Shown: positions 1 to 10,752, numbered from the stretch's first letter. The stretch is DNA of 64,000 nt from Rhynchopus sp. YZ270_cl-10 (GCA_964035575.1 OZ037834.1:961598-1025597); one strand, 5' to 3'. The notes: generated by a model not told the origin, from the letters alone. Made by a program: numbers and translations.

Positions 1-1120
1 TGGGTCGGTACTGGGTATACAAACATCCCCCCAAAAAGTGAGATTTTGACCCCCCAAAAATGGCCATTTTTTTACTCCCCGGGACCTTCTCAGGTGTGTA
101 TTCGGACCCTCTCGTGGTCTTAAACCGGATTTTTGGGGCCCCCACACCCTGGAATACCCCCCATAGTGTCGTTTTTTCACCCGCAGGGCCGATTTTTTAG
201 AAAAAAATTGGTTTTTAAGGAACAACATTTACCCTGCGACACCTTGAAAAACAGGTGATTTTTGCCTTTTTCAGTTGTGTGTGTGCAGTGCCGAATTCCC
301 CAGGCTTGGTGAAAGTTGTGCCTCCAATACCCCTATGTGGGTTGGAAAAATCAAATAAAGATAAAATTTTGAGGCAGCCTGGGGGTGTGCTATGGTAAAC
401 AATTTGTGTGTGTAAAAATACCCCTAAAAAACACCCTAAAAATGGCTGTTTTTCGCCTATTTTTGGGGGTCGCCTGAGCTATTTTTTTTATTGTTTTGGC
501 TTTTCCTGGGACCTGAAAATAGGGTCCTGGGCCCAATATGTCCCAATGAGGCCATTGGAATATCGATTTTTTCCAGATATGGGCCTCCTAGACCGAAATT
601 TTTGATTTTGGTGTTGCAAAAATTTTCGAAAATCCTGAAAAGTGCCCAAAAACACGTAAAAACACGTGTATAGGCACACCCTATCGGCCCCCAGCATTGC
701 CCAGGATTGTTGCAAATTTTCCCTGCATGGGGGCCCTCCGGGCCCCCTGGACCCATTGCGACCCGATTGGTTCACATTCCTGGAAAATTTGGTCCCTAAG
801 ACACATACGTGGTTAACATACCCCTGAAAAACACCCTATTTTTGACCCTAAAAAACACCCTATTTTTGACCCTGAAAACATGATTTTAGCAAATAGGGCA
901 ACTAGTTTGGTGATCCAGCGACCGACTCATGGGCCCAGTATGTCCAACAGGGCCATATGTTTGGTAAATTTTACCGGGGGCAAGGGGATGTACAAAAAAA
1001 AAGTGGATTTTTTACCTTAAAAAAATGGCCAAAAATAGGCCAAAAATGGCCATTTTTCGGCCATGTGACCCCCACAGCAACCCTATATAGACCCCAAAAA
1101 ACCTAATATTTTTTTCCCAG

Positions 1121-1161
1121 CGATGTGTCCTGGGGGCCCTTCGGGCCCCCAGGACACATCG
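1121..1161. repeat. Perfect 19-bp inverted repeat, 3-nt loop
   Basis: Arms 1121-1139 and 1143-1161 (CGATGTGTCCTGGGGGCCC and its complement) flank a TTC loop. It would form a very stable hairpin or cruciform. Copies lie at 30335-30375 and 59549-59589. No downstream gene is visible to which it could belong as a terminator. Confidence 0.9.
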
Positions 1162-1174
1162 CAACCCCGTTTTT

Positions 1175-1207
1175 TCAAAAAGTTGGCCCTACGGGCCAAC
1201 TTTTTGA
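1175..1207. repeat. Perfect 15-bp inverted repeat, 3-nt loop
   Basis: Arms TCAAAAAGTTGGCCC (1175-1189) and complement (1193-1207) around TAC, only 13 bp after the 19-bp hairpin. Copies at 30389-30421 and 59603-59635. Confidence 0.9.
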
Positions 1208-2269
1208 GGTGGCCTGTAGGGTGACCCCTTCAAAAAGCTGGAACCCGGATTTTGGGGTCAGGGGTCCCTTTATGCACTTTTATGTATAAAAAAATGTCTG
1301 GGGCGAGAAAATGCAAATTTTTGCCTGCAAACACACTGCATACTACGACAGGACCATATTCCATCTTATCAGGAAAAATTTCGGAGGTGTTAGTCATAAA
1401 AACAATTTAAAATTTTTTGAAAAAACATGAGATCTGGATAAAAGTTTTGACTGTACCTGTGGAAGGTGGGATTTTGCCTGTGTTTTGACTTTTTTTTTCA
1501 GTAAATAAACTTCTACTCATCTCCGGAGGCCGTCCGAGGTCGCAATTAACTCATTTTGACACTTTAGGGCCATATACCGCCCGTTTTTTCAAAAAGTTGA
1601 AAATTTTGGCCCCCAGGATTGGGTACAGCGTGTACTGAACCCTGATTTTCGAAAAATCTCAACTTTTGAAATTCGTCACTTATGGCAGCATGTATCTGAC
1701 ACCCAATTTTGACTTTTCCCGTGAATCCATTCTGGTGCATATACACTATCTGGCACCCCTGAGTCCATTGCGGGGTCGTTTTTTCAAAAAGTCGACCGGA
1801 GTAATACCTAATATGACCCTGGGTATAGCGTACCGTCTCAGAAACACCCCAAAATCAGTGTTTTTGAAGGGTTCTCACAGCTAAAATCGATGAAAAAATG
1901 TCAAAATCACTTTCCCGTGACCCAATAGCGTGAAATATGGCCCATGTGGGCCCCCAGGACCTATAACACCCCCAATCGGTCGATTCCATGCATATTTCAC
2001 ACCCCCAGATATATGTGCCCATGGGGTGCCAGACCCCAAAATCATGATTTTTTCATGATTTTTGGCCCGATGCACTGACCTGCAGGGCCATACCGTCTAC
2101 CGGGGCAACCATATTTTTGAAAAATCGGCCTTGCATCGGGCCCAGTATGTCCCACAGGGTATGTTGCCCCAGATTCAGGTCCCCGCACAAGCCAAACCAA
2201 TATTTTAAAATCGATTTTTTTGAAAAAAATATTTTTGAAAAAAAATCGTGATTTTTGGGATTTTGGTGA

Positions 2270-5200
2270 TTTTTACAGTTTTGCACACCCTGAAAATCGA
2301 TTTTTTCGGCTCCGCCGGTGAAATATCGACATAATTTAGGTATGTTATGTGCATAATATACCCATTAGAGCCCATTCAAGTCACATTCCGACCATTTTTC
2401 GTGAAAAAATGCAACTTTTTGTCACCGTGACCCCCAAAAATGACGATTTTTTGGTCGATTTTTTCGGCCAAAAATTTCGTACCACAGGGCCATACCATAT
2501 ACTGGGATTATCAACTTTTTGAAAATACGGCCTGGTATTCGGGTGTATATGTCCCATGGGGCCCATAGTAACCTTACTGGGTCATGCCCAAAGCCAATCT
2601 TAATAGTAAAATTCGATTTTCTGTGAAAAATATTTTGACCAAAAAATCGTCATTTTTCCGATTTTCGTCATTTTTACAGTTTTGCACACCCTGAAAATCG
2701 ATTTTTTCGGCTCCGCCGGTGAAATATCGACATAATTTAGGTATGTTATGTGCATAATATACCCATTAGAGCCCATTCAAGTCACATTCCGACCATTTTT
2801 CGTGAAAAAATGCAACTTTTTGTCACCGTGACCCCCAAAAATGACGATTTTTTGGTCGATTTTTTCGGCCAAAAATTTCGTACCACAGGGCCATACCATA
2901 TACTGGGATTATCAACTTTTTGAAAATACGGCCTGGTATTCGGGTGTATATGTCCCATGGGGCCCATAGTAACCTTACTGGGTCATGCCCAAAGCCAATC
3001 TTAATAGTAAAATTCGATTTTCTGTGAAAAATATTTTGACCAAAAAATCGTCATTTTTCCGATTTTCGTCATTTTTACAGTTTTGCACACCCTGAAAATC
3101 GATTTTTTCGGCTCCGCCGGTGAAATATCGACATAATTTAGGTATGTTATGTGCATAATATACCCATTAGAGCCCATTCAAGTCACATTCCGACCATTTT
3201 TCGTGAAAAAATGCAACTTTTTGTCACCGTGACCCCCAAAAATGACGATTTTTTGGTCGATTTTTTCGGCCAAAAATTTCGTACCACAGGGCCATACCAT
3301 ATACTGGGATTATCAACTTTTTGAAAATACGGCCTGGTATTCGGGTGTATATGTCCCATGGGGCCCATAGTAACCTTACTGGGTCATGCCCAAAGCCAAT
3401 CTTAATAGTAAAATTCGATTTTCTGTGAAAAATATTTTCACCAAAAAATCGTCATTTTTCCGATTTTCGTCATTTTTACAGTTTTGCACACCCTGAAAAT
3501 CGATTTTTTCGGCTCCGCCGGTGAAATATCGACATAATTTAGGTATGTTATGTGCATAATATACCCATTAGAGCCCATTCAAGTCACATTCCGACCATTT
3601 TTCGTGAAAAAATGCAACTTTTTGTCACCGTGACCCCCAAAAATGACGATTTTTTGGTCGATTTTTTCGGCCAAAAATTTCGTACCACAGGGCCATACCA
3701 TATACTGGGATTATCAACTTTTTGAAAATACGGCCTGGTATTCGGGTGTATATGTCCCATGGGGCCCATAGTAACCTTACTGGGTCATGCCCAAAGCCAA
3801 TCTTAATAGTAAAATTCGATTTTCTGTGAAAAATATTTTCACCAAAAAATCGTCATTTTTCCGATTTTCGTCATTTTTACAGTTTTGCACACCCTGAAAA
3901 TCGATTTTTTCGGCTCCGCCGGTGAAATATCGACATAATTTAGGTATGTTATGTGCATAATATACCCATTAGAGCCCATTCAAGTCACATTCCGACCATT
4001 TTTCGTGAAAAAATGCAACTTTTTGTCACCGTGACCCCCAAAAATGACGATTTTTTGGTCGATTTTTTCGGCCAAAAATTTCGTACCACAGGGCCATACC
4101 ATATACTGGGATTATCAACTTTTTGAAAATACGGCCTGGTATTCGGGTGTATATGTCCCATGGGGCCCATAGTAACCTTACTGGGTCATGCCCAAAGCCA
4201 ATCTTAATAGTAAAATTCGATTTTCTGTGAAAAATATTTTGACCAAAAAATCGTCATTTTTCCGATTTTCGTCATTTTTACAGTTTTGCACACCCTGAAA
4301 ATCGATTTTTTCGGCTCCGCCGGTGAAATATCGACATAATTTAGGTATGTTATGTGCATAATATACCCATTAGAGCCCATTCAAGTCACATTCCGACCAT
4401 TTTTCGTGAAAAAATGCAACTTTTTGTCACCGTGACCCCCAAAAATGACGATTTTTTGGTCGATTTTTTCGGCCAAAAATTTCGTACCACAGGGCCATAC
4501 CATATACTGGGATTATCAACTTTTTGAAAATACGGCCTGGTATTCGGGTGTATATGTCCCATGGGGCCCATAGTAACCTTACTGGGTCATGCCCAAAGCC
4601 AATCTTAATAGTAAAATTCGATTTTCTGTGAAAAATATTTTCACCAAAAAATCGTCATTTTTCCGATTTTCGTCATTTTTACAGTTTTGCACACCCTGAA
4701 AATCGATTTTTTCGGCTCCGCCGGTGAAATATCGACATAATTTAGGTATGTTATGTGCATAATATACCCATTAGAGCCCATTCAAGTCACATTCCGACCA
4801 TTTTTCGTGAAAAAATGCAACTTTTTGTCACCGTGACCCCCAAAAATGACGATTTTTTGGTCGATTTTTTCGGCCAAAAATTTCGTACCACAGGGCCATA
4901 CCATATACTGGGATTATCAACTTTTTGAAAATACGGCCTGGTATTCGGGTGTATATGTCCCATGGGGCCCATAGTAACCTTACTGGGTCATGCCCAAAGC
5001 CAATCTTAATAGTAAAATTCGATTTTCTGTGAAAAATATTTTCACCAAAAAATCGTCATTTTTCCGATTTTCGTCATTTTTACAGTTTTGCACACCCTGA
5101 AAATCGATTTTTTCGGCTCCGCCGGTGAAATATCGACATAATTTAGGTATGTTATGTGCATAATATACCCATTAGAGCCCATTCAAGTCACATTCCGACC

Positions 5201-5857
5201 ATTTTTCGTGAAAAAATGCAACTTTTTGTCACCGTGACCCCCAAAAATGACGATTTTTTGGTCGATTTTTTCGGCCAAAAATTTCGTACCACAGGGCCAT
5301 ACCATATACTGGGATTATCAACTTTTTGAAAATACGGCCTGGTATTCGGGTGTATATGTCCCATGGGGCCCATAGTAACCTTACTGGGTCATGCCCAAAG
5401 CCAATCTTAATAGTAAAATTCGATTTTCTGTGAAAAATATTTTCACCAAAAAATCGTCATTTTTCCGATTTTCGTCATTTTTACAGTTTTGCACACCCTG
5501 AAAATCGATTTTTTCGGCTCCGCCGGTGAAATATCGACATAATTTAGGTATGTTATGTGCATAATATACCCATTAGAGCCCATTCAAGTCACATTCCGAC
5601 CATTTTTCGTGAAAAAATGCAACTTTTTGTCACCGTGACCCCCAAAAATGACGATTTTTTGGTCGATTTTTTCGGCCAAAAATTTCGTACCACAGGGCCA
5701 TACCATATACTGGGATTATCAACTTTTTGAAAATACGGCCTGGTATTCGGGTGTATATGTCCCATGGGGCCCATAGTAACCTTACTGGGTCATGCCCAAA
5801 GCCAATCTTAATAGTAAAATTCGATTTTCTGTGAAAAATATTTTCACCAAAAAATCG
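2270..5857. repeat. 401-bp tandem repeat array, 9 copies
   Basis: Period exactly 401 bp; copies are identical as far as I checked except for a G/C site (2637, 3038, 3439 and so on) reading G G C C G C C C C. Each copy has the same 61-codon minus-strand open frame, which is a by-product of identical repeats, not evidence of a gene. The last copy stops short at AAAAAATCG. Confidence 0.96.
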
Positions 5858-5882
5858 ACTTTTTTCAAAATATTTCTCGGTT

Positions 5883-7480
5883 AGACAGTGTGTGATGCTC
5901 GGATCTGAGCGTACGACCCCGCAATTGACTCAGATGTGCTCAAATACCCCATATACCCAAGAAAATTGCATTTTCGAGTGAAAAGAAGGTTCGTACAGAG
6001 GTCATATGCCTGTGTACAGGTATATTTGCCTGTAACCCCTATGTTTGAGCACCGGCTAAGTTGTAGAGAGGGCCTGATACTCGGAATTGATCGTGCGACC
6101 CCGCAATTGACTCAGATTGGCCCAAAAACCCTATATACCCAAGATTTTTGCATTTTCGAGCATATATGAGCCATTTAGATATGATTATTAGCCATTTTAC
6201 CCAATATACAGGTGTTTGTTGCATAGCTAAAATTCTAGACATTGTCTGATGCTCGGATCTGACCGTACGACCCCGCAATTGACTCAAAAATGTCCAAAAA
6301 CCCCATATTCCCAAGATTTTTGCATTTTCGAGCATATATGAGCCATTTAGATATGATTATTAGCCATTTTACCCAATATACAGGTGTTTGTTGCATAGCT
6401 AAAATTCTAGACATTGTCTGATGCTCGGATCTGACCGTACGACCCCGCAATTGACTCAAAAATGTCCAAAAACCCCATATTCCCAAGATTTTTGCATTTT
6501 CGAGCATATATGAGCCATTTAGATATGATTATTAGCCATTTTACCCAATATACAGGTGTTTGTTGCATAGCTAAAATTCTAGACATTGTCTGATGCTCGG
6601 ATCTGACCGTACGACCCCGCAATTGACTCAGATGTGCCCAAAAACCCTATATACCCAAGATTTCTTCATTTTCATGCGTATTTGAGACATTCAGATATGG
6701 TTATATGCATTTTACACCAAAATACATGTGATTGTTGCTTTTTTGAAATTCTAGACATTGTGTGATACTCGGATCTGATCGTGCGACCCCGCAATGAACT
6801 CAAATGTGCCCAAAAACCCCATATTCCCAAGATTATTGCATTTTAGAGCATTTTTAAGCTACTTACATGTGGTTATTAGCCATTTTACCCAAAATAGACA
6901 TGTTTATTGCATAGTTGAAATTCTAGGTATTGTGTGATGCTCGGATCTGATCGTGCGACCCCGCAATTGACTCAGATGTGCCCAAAAAACCCATATTCCC
7001 AAGATTTTTGCATTTTCGTGCAAATTTAAGGTATTCAGATATGGTTATATGCATGTTACACCAAAATACAGGTGTTTGTTGCACCTGTAAAATTCTAGAC
7101 ATTATGTGATGCTCAGATCTGATCGTACGACCCCGCAATGAACTCAGATGTGCCCAAAAACCCCATATTCCCAAGATTTTTGCGTTTTAGAGCACATTCT
7201 AATTGCTTAGATAGGGTATAAAGGCATTTTGCCCATATTTTTGCGACATTTTACCGATTAGGATACTTCTGATGCTCCAATCAAATCGTCCGACCCCGCA
7301 ATGGATTCAGAATGGCCCAAAAACCCTATATTCCCAAGATTTTTGCACTTTTAAGGGTTTCTGACATCCTTAGATAGGATAAAGAGGCATTTTCAGGTAT
7401 TTTGATAAACGGACATTTTGTCTATTAGGATATGTGTGATGCTCAGATTGATTCATCTGACCTCATAATGGATTCAGGAG
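5883..7480 (+). repeat. 172-bp satellite array, about nine copies
   Basis: Repeats begin GATGCTCGGATCTGA and continue CGACCCCGCAATTGACTCA, with CCCATATTCCCAAGATTTTTGC in the middle (given here in parts; about 172 bp apart). The three central copies (6240-6590) are nearly identical; copies toward both ends are increasingly diverged, as expected for an array homogenised from its centre. No gene. Repeated at 35097-36694 and, cut by the window edge, 63108-64000. Confidence 0.93.
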
Positions 7481-7601
7481 CCCCTAAATATGCCATTTTC
7501 CCAAAAATTTCTCACTTTTGACAATTTTGAAGATTCTCAGAAAGAGTGAGGAGACAAAAAAATGAGAAAAATCTGAAAAAGTCAAAATATATTATCTGTC
7601 T

Positions 7602-7660
7602 CAGGTGTTGAACCCGGGACCGAAAGAATATCGGACCACGGTACAACACACTAGGATTTT
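7602..7660 (-). pseudogene. tRNA-like relic
   Basis: On the minus strand a T-arm-like stretch (CCCGGGTTCAACACC) follows a hairpin with a TCGG/CCGA stem and a D-arm-like TAGTGTGTTGTACC. No full cloverleaf can be drawn and the T stem does not close. It could be a decayed tRNA gene or chance similarity. Second copy at 36816-36874. Confidence 0.3.
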
Positions 7661-7747
7661 CTGACGCAAGTATTTTTTTAGTTTTTTATGGATGCGCACA
7701 GCTAAGAACCGGTCTGACAATTTAGATCTATTTTTCGGTGTATTTAT

Positions 7748-7806
7748 CCAGTTGGTCACCCGCGCCAGTACTATCCAGGCTTGGAGGTGTCTAACTTCTC
7801 AGGTAA
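7748..7806 (-). pseudogene. Partial, decayed 5S rRNA copy
   Basis: Minus-strand match to the middle of the 5S gene (TGGTCACCC, CGCCAGTACTATCCAGG, CTTAACTTCTC region) with several substitutions; both ends of the gene are missing. It lies 50 bp before an intact 5S gene on the opposite strand, so the two form an imperfect inverted pair. Second copy 36962-37020. Confidence 0.85.
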
Positions 7807-7856
7807 AAACGGACTGGTAATAAGTCTTCCCAGCTTTTCTATCCAGACCTATTATT

Positions 7857-7975
7857 GGATTCGGCCATACTCTGGTGAATACACCTCATCCCGCCTGATT
7901 TGAGAAGTTAAGCACCAGCAGGCCTGGATAGTACTGGCGTGGGTGACCAGCTGGGAAGTCCGGGTGCTTGAATCC
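7857..7975 (+). rRNA. 5S rRNA: 5S ribosomal RNA, copy a
   Basis: 119-nt 5S rRNA of the large ribosomal subunit. Ends GGATTC/GAATCC pair as helix I; internal control region AGAAGTTAAGC, the GTACTGG and GGGTGACC segments and a T-run directly after the 3' end (Pol III terminator) are present. RNA-X follows 110 bp downstream on the same strand. Confidence 0.97.
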
Positions 7976-8027
7976 TTTTTCCTTTTCTTCTGTTGTATTA
8001 GGTGTGCACATTTGAGGATGTCCAGAC

Positions 8028-8061
8028 CCTGACCCACCTCCAACAAGACGACCCTGTCTTG
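8028..8061 (+). promoter_or_regulatory. External Pol III promoter element of RNA-X copy 1
   Basis: Reads CCTGACCCACCTCC, then AACAAGACGACCCTGTCTTG. Ends 24 bp before the predicted RNA start at 8086. The same element stands at the same distance before RNA-X copy 2, 7SL and U6. Confidence 0.8.
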
Positions 8062-8085
8062 TATTCCGATGTTTGCTGCATGTTT

Positions 8086-8415
8086 GGGTGCTAAGTTAGT
8101 GTGCTACTTCGAAACCAAACAACTCGTTCAGCAACAACAAAAACTTGAAAAAGACATTTTTTCCAAGGAAAATTCTTTTACAATTTTGTGTGAAGACCGG
8201 TCATGTTGCGGGCCCGATGTGGCCTGCGACGGACTACTCTCATATGATAGTAAATCCCGTACAATCTGTACAGAATATTACCATGACGATATTATTCTTA
8301 CATTCGTGTAAACTAATCTTCCGATTGCGTTCTATTTCACACTTCAAATATTAGAACTGGATGTGGGATTGCCAGTTTACTGGTGGTCCCGATCCAGCAC
8401 ACAACGCAAGCACCC
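8086..8415 (+). ncRNA. RNA-X copy 1: unidentified structured RNA of about 330 nt, probably Pol III
   Basis: I do not recognise the family. What is visible: the ends pair (GGGTGC with GCACCC), followed by a second helix GTGTGCT/AGCACAC and GTT/AAC; a run of T follows the 3' end; and the element shared with U6 and 7SL lies 24 bp upstream. A diverged copy (25089-25413, minus) keeps the structure by compensatory change: hairpin 8205-8214/8221-8230 here (GTTGCGGGCC with GGCCTGCGAC) is TTGGGCC/GGCCCAA there. A hairpin GCCAGT-TT-ACTGGT near the 3' end is conserved. Length and paired ends would suit an RNase P/MRP-type RNA, but I cannot show the conserved core; that is speculation. Confidence 0.72.
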
Positions 8416-8522
8416 AATTTTTTTTGTCCCTGCCCGTCCACAGGCCATGTGTGCACCAGTGACCGCAAACCCACAAACCCCAAGTTAGGTTGGAAATTCT
8501 TGGGGAGCTCTGAAAAAAACCT

Positions 8523-8594
8523 AGGCCGCTGTGGGGATTGAACCCACGACCCCATCATTACGGATGATGTGCTCTACCACTGAGCTAAACAGCC
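8523..8594 (-). tRNA. tRNA-Thr-CGT: tRNA-Thr(CGT)
   Basis: Full cloverleaf; acceptor GGCTGTT/AGCGGCC, anticodon stem CATCA/TGATG, loop TCCGTAA. Position 33 is C instead of the near-universal T. Reads ACG codons. No encoded CCA. Confidence 0.94.
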
Positions 8595-8671
8595 ACATTT
8601 TAGGGAGCAAGGTGTGAAAGCTCTGAGAACCAATTTACACAGGAGAAACAAAACAGGGGAAAAAAAAACTG

Positions 8672-8743
8672 TGGACCCTGAGAGGTTCGAACTCTCGGCC
8701 TCCCGTATGCGGAACGGGCGCTCTTCCACTGAGCTAAGAGCCC
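8672..8743 (-). tRNA. tRNA-Ala-CGC: tRNA-Ala(CGC)
   Basis: Acceptor GGGCTCT/AGGGTCC includes the G3:U70 alanine identity pair. Anticodon stem CCCGT/ACGGG, loop TCCGCAT, so position 33 is C. T-rich termination tract downstream. Confidence 0.93.
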
Positions 8744-8821
8744 CACAATTATGATGCTTCTTTAAAACAACAAGCTTTGGGCCGAAATAGGCTTTTAAGT
8801 GATCACACAACGAAGAAAAAG

Positions 8822-8903
8822 TGACGAGGGTGAGGTTTGAACTCACGCCCCCGAAGAGACTACGACCTGAACGTAGCGCCTTAGACCACTCGGCCACCTC
8901 GCC
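8822..8903 (-). tRNA. tRNA-Leu-CAG: tRNA-Leu(CAG)
   Basis: Class II tRNA with a long variable arm (TCTCTTCGGGGGC). Acceptor GGCGAGG/CCTCGTC, anticodon loop TTCAGGT, T33 normal. Closely related to the Leu(TAG) and Leu(AAG) genes of the same unit. Confidence 0.95.
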
Positions 8904-9024
8904 TTACTAGGCTCCTTCGTTAAAAATTTTTTCACCATCGCGGAGGTATGAAGGAAATTTTTGATGCGTGCTCTGTACATTTCAAAAGACCCCCTTCAAA
9001 GAAAAGAAGATGGAGAGAAAGCAT

Positions 9025-9097
9025 GGCGCTATAGCTCAGTGGTTAGAGCGCTCGCCCAGTAAGCGAGAGGTCGAGGGTTCGATCCCCTCTAGTGCCT
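9025..9097 (+). tRNA. tRNA-Thr-AGT: tRNA-Thr(AGT)
   Basis: Anticodon stem CTCGC/GCGAG, loop CCAGTAA: C at both 32 and 33. A34 is expected to become inosine. In trypanosomes C32 of this same isoacceptor is edited to U, which makes the loop notable. T-run follows. Confidence 0.95.
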
Positions 9098-9181
9098 TGT
9101 TTTTTGTTCACTGTCCTATTTCTGGTTCGTTGTTAGGTCACAAACAACCTGTTCACATGTTGTCCATCATGACTCAGTATT

Positions 9182-9300
9182 GGATTCGGCCATACTCTGG
9201 TGAATACACCTCATCCCGCCTGATTTGAGAAGTTAAGCACCAGCAGGCCTGGATAGTACTGGCGTGGGTGACCAGCTGGGAAGTCCGGGTGCTTGAATCC
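9182..9300 (+). rRNA. 5S rRNA: 5S ribosomal RNA, copy b
   Basis: Same 119-nt sequence as copy a (7857-7975), including paired GGATTC/GAATCC ends; followed by a T-run. It sits inside the tRNA cluster, just before a block of satellite-like repeats. Confidence 0.97.
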
Positions 9301-9329
9301 TTTTTACTTTTTTTTACTGAAGCAGAAAG

Positions 9330-9945
9330 TTGTTCTGGATTGCTCACACAGGATCAAAAACGCGAAAACGTTGGGAATATGTGTTATTTGGGTGCTCCCG
9401 AACCCATTATGAGGTCGGACGATTTGATTGGAGCATCAGAAGTGCCCTAATTGAGGTGGCCAAAATGACCGTTTTTACCTGCTATTCCGCAACAGCCCAA
9501 CTGGTCAAAAATGCGAAAACGTTGGGAAAACGGGTTATTTGGATGCTCCTGAAGCCATCATGAGGTCGGAACCGCAAATTGGAGCATCACACATGTCCTA
9601 ATCACTTACTCCCAGTGAAACACGGTACACATGGAATTTTCCGATTTTCCACCGGATACTCCGCAATAGCAAGATCGTCCAAAATGTGAAAACGTTGGGA
9701 TAATGGGTCATTCGGATGCTCCTGAATTCATTATGAGGTTGTAACCGCAAATTAGAGCATCAGAAGTGCCCTAATCGAGTTCGCGAAAATGACCCAGCAA
9801 AATGTCATTTTCACCTCTATTCTGCAATAGCCAGATCGTCAAAAATGGGAAACTAACGGGAAAATGGGATGTTTGGATGCTCCTGAATCCATTATGAAGT
9901 CGTAACCGCAAATTGGAGCATCACACATCCCTAATCAGCCCTAAT
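9330..9945 (-). repeat. Diverged satellite block, inverted relative to 5883-7480
   Basis: Four degenerate repeats of about 160 bp. Reading CGAAAACGTTGGGAAAATGG, then GGATGCTCCTGAA, CATTATGAGGTC and GGAGCATCACACAT, they correspond to the reverse complement of the 172-bp satellite (CCCAAG...; CGACCCCGCAAT; GATGCTC). Fills the 730 bp between 5S copy b and tRNA-Ser(CGA). No gene seen. Second copy 38544-39159. Confidence 0.75.
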
Positions 9946-10030
9946 CACTTACTCCCAGTGAAAATTTATTTGGGCTATTTGAGATGTATGGAATGTACAG
10001 GGTTCCCCCTACACAGCAAAAAGACAATAA

Positions 10031-10112
10031 CGCGGACGGCAGGATTTGAACCTGCGCGGGCAGAGCCCAATGCATTTCGAGTGCACCTCCGTAACCACTT
10101 GGATACGTCCGC
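10031..10112 (-). tRNA. tRNA-Ser-CGA: tRNA-Ser(CGA)
   Basis: Class II tRNA with long variable arm; acceptor GCGGACG/CGTCCGC, G73, anticodon loop CTCGAAA. Body nearly the same as Ser(TGA) and Ser(AGA) here. Confidence 0.95.
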
Positions 10113-10194
10113 TACTGTTCCTTTGCAACTTCTGGAGGAGTCATCGAAAGAACAGGAGGAATGAACAGTGTTTCACAGAACAAAAAAAAGGCTT

Positions 10195-10267
10195 TGCTCC
10201 CGGCGGGGTTTGAACCCGCGATCCCAGGCTCATAAGACCTGTGCCTTAACCACTAGGCCACGAGAGC
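10195..10267 (-). tRNA. tRNA-Ile-TAT: tRNA-Ile(TAT)
   Basis: Acceptor GCTCTCG/CGGGAGC, anticodon stem CAGGT/GCCTG, loop CTTATGA. Reads AUA. No intron, unlike its homologues in many eukaryotes. Confidence 0.93.
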
Positions 10268-10293
10268 GTCGAGCCCTTTTATCCCTTGATAAG

Positions 10294-10364
10294 GCGACCG
10301 TGGTCTAGTGGCATGATGGACCCCTCCCAAGGGTTCGACCCGGGTTCGATTCCCGGCGGTCGCA
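10294..10364 (+). tRNA. tRNA-Gly-CCC: tRNA-Gly(CCC)
   Basis: Acceptor GCGACCG/CGGTCGC, anticodon stem GACCC/GGGTT, loop CTCCCAA. Starts only 26 bp from the divergent Ile(TAT) gene. Confidence 0.95.
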
Positions 10365-10414
10365 TAGCCTTTTTTAAGCTGGGCATGTAGAAAACATCGT
10401 TGGAAGTAATTAGA

Positions 10415-10487
10415 AGCAGAGTGGCGCAGTGGTCAGCGCGGTGGGCTCATAACCCACAGGTCATAGGATCGAAACCTATCTCTGCTA
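10415..10487 (+). tRNA. tRNA-iMet-CAT: Initiator tRNA-Met(CAT)
   Basis: A1:U72 first pair (AGCAGAG/CTCTGCT), T-loop ATCGAAA instead of TTCGA, and anticodon loop CTCATAA with GC pairs in the stem (GTGGG/CCCAC) are the hallmarks of a eukaryotic initiator. Confidence 0.95.
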
Positions 10488-10588
10488 GAAAACCTTTTTC
10501 AGTGAACCCATTTTTTTGACTTGAAAAAAATTTTTTGCACACCAAAAAAAAGTTGGTCAGACCCTTGCCAACATCTCACTAAGTTTGG

Positions 10589-10661
10589 GCAGCTATCGTC
10601 TAGTGGTTAGGACGTCCGCCTTACACGCGGAAGATCGCTGGTTCAATCCCAGCTAGTTGTA
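10589..10661 (+). tRNA. tRNA-Val-TAC: tRNA-Val(TAC)
   Basis: Acceptor GCAGCTA/TAGTTGT with G1:U72, anticodon stem TCCGC/GCGGA, loop CTTACAC. Same acceptor 5' strand as Val(CAC). Confidence 0.94.
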
Positions 10662-10752
10662 CTTTTCATTTTTGAATTTCCTTCACAATTTTTACAGGTG
10701 GTGTTGACTGTGAAGGGACACTTCCTTAAAACAAGAAAAGAATATGAAACAA

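Larger units (their letters stand above)
1..2269. repeat. Degenerate intergenic repeats, no gene seen
   Basis: No RNA gene or coding signal. The stretch is built from diverged variants of a few modules: GGGCCCAGTATGTCC followed by a GGCCAT motif (near 530, 930, 2140), CCATTGCG followed by TCGTTTTTTC, and TTTTTGAAAA tracts. The part from about 1890 to 2269 can be aligned by eye with the 401-bp repeat and looks like an old diverged copy of it. The same DNA recurs at 29215-31483 and 58429-60697. Confidence 0.7.

Noticed and set aside
2381-5774. Nine identical 61-codon minus-strand frames as a multigene peptide family
   Set aside because: The frames are identical only because the 401-bp DNA repeats are; no signal peptide, domain or codon-level constraint is visible.
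2270-7480. CRISPR array
   Set aside because: Repeats of 401 and 172 bp are contiguous with no unique spacers, and the DNA is eukaryotic.
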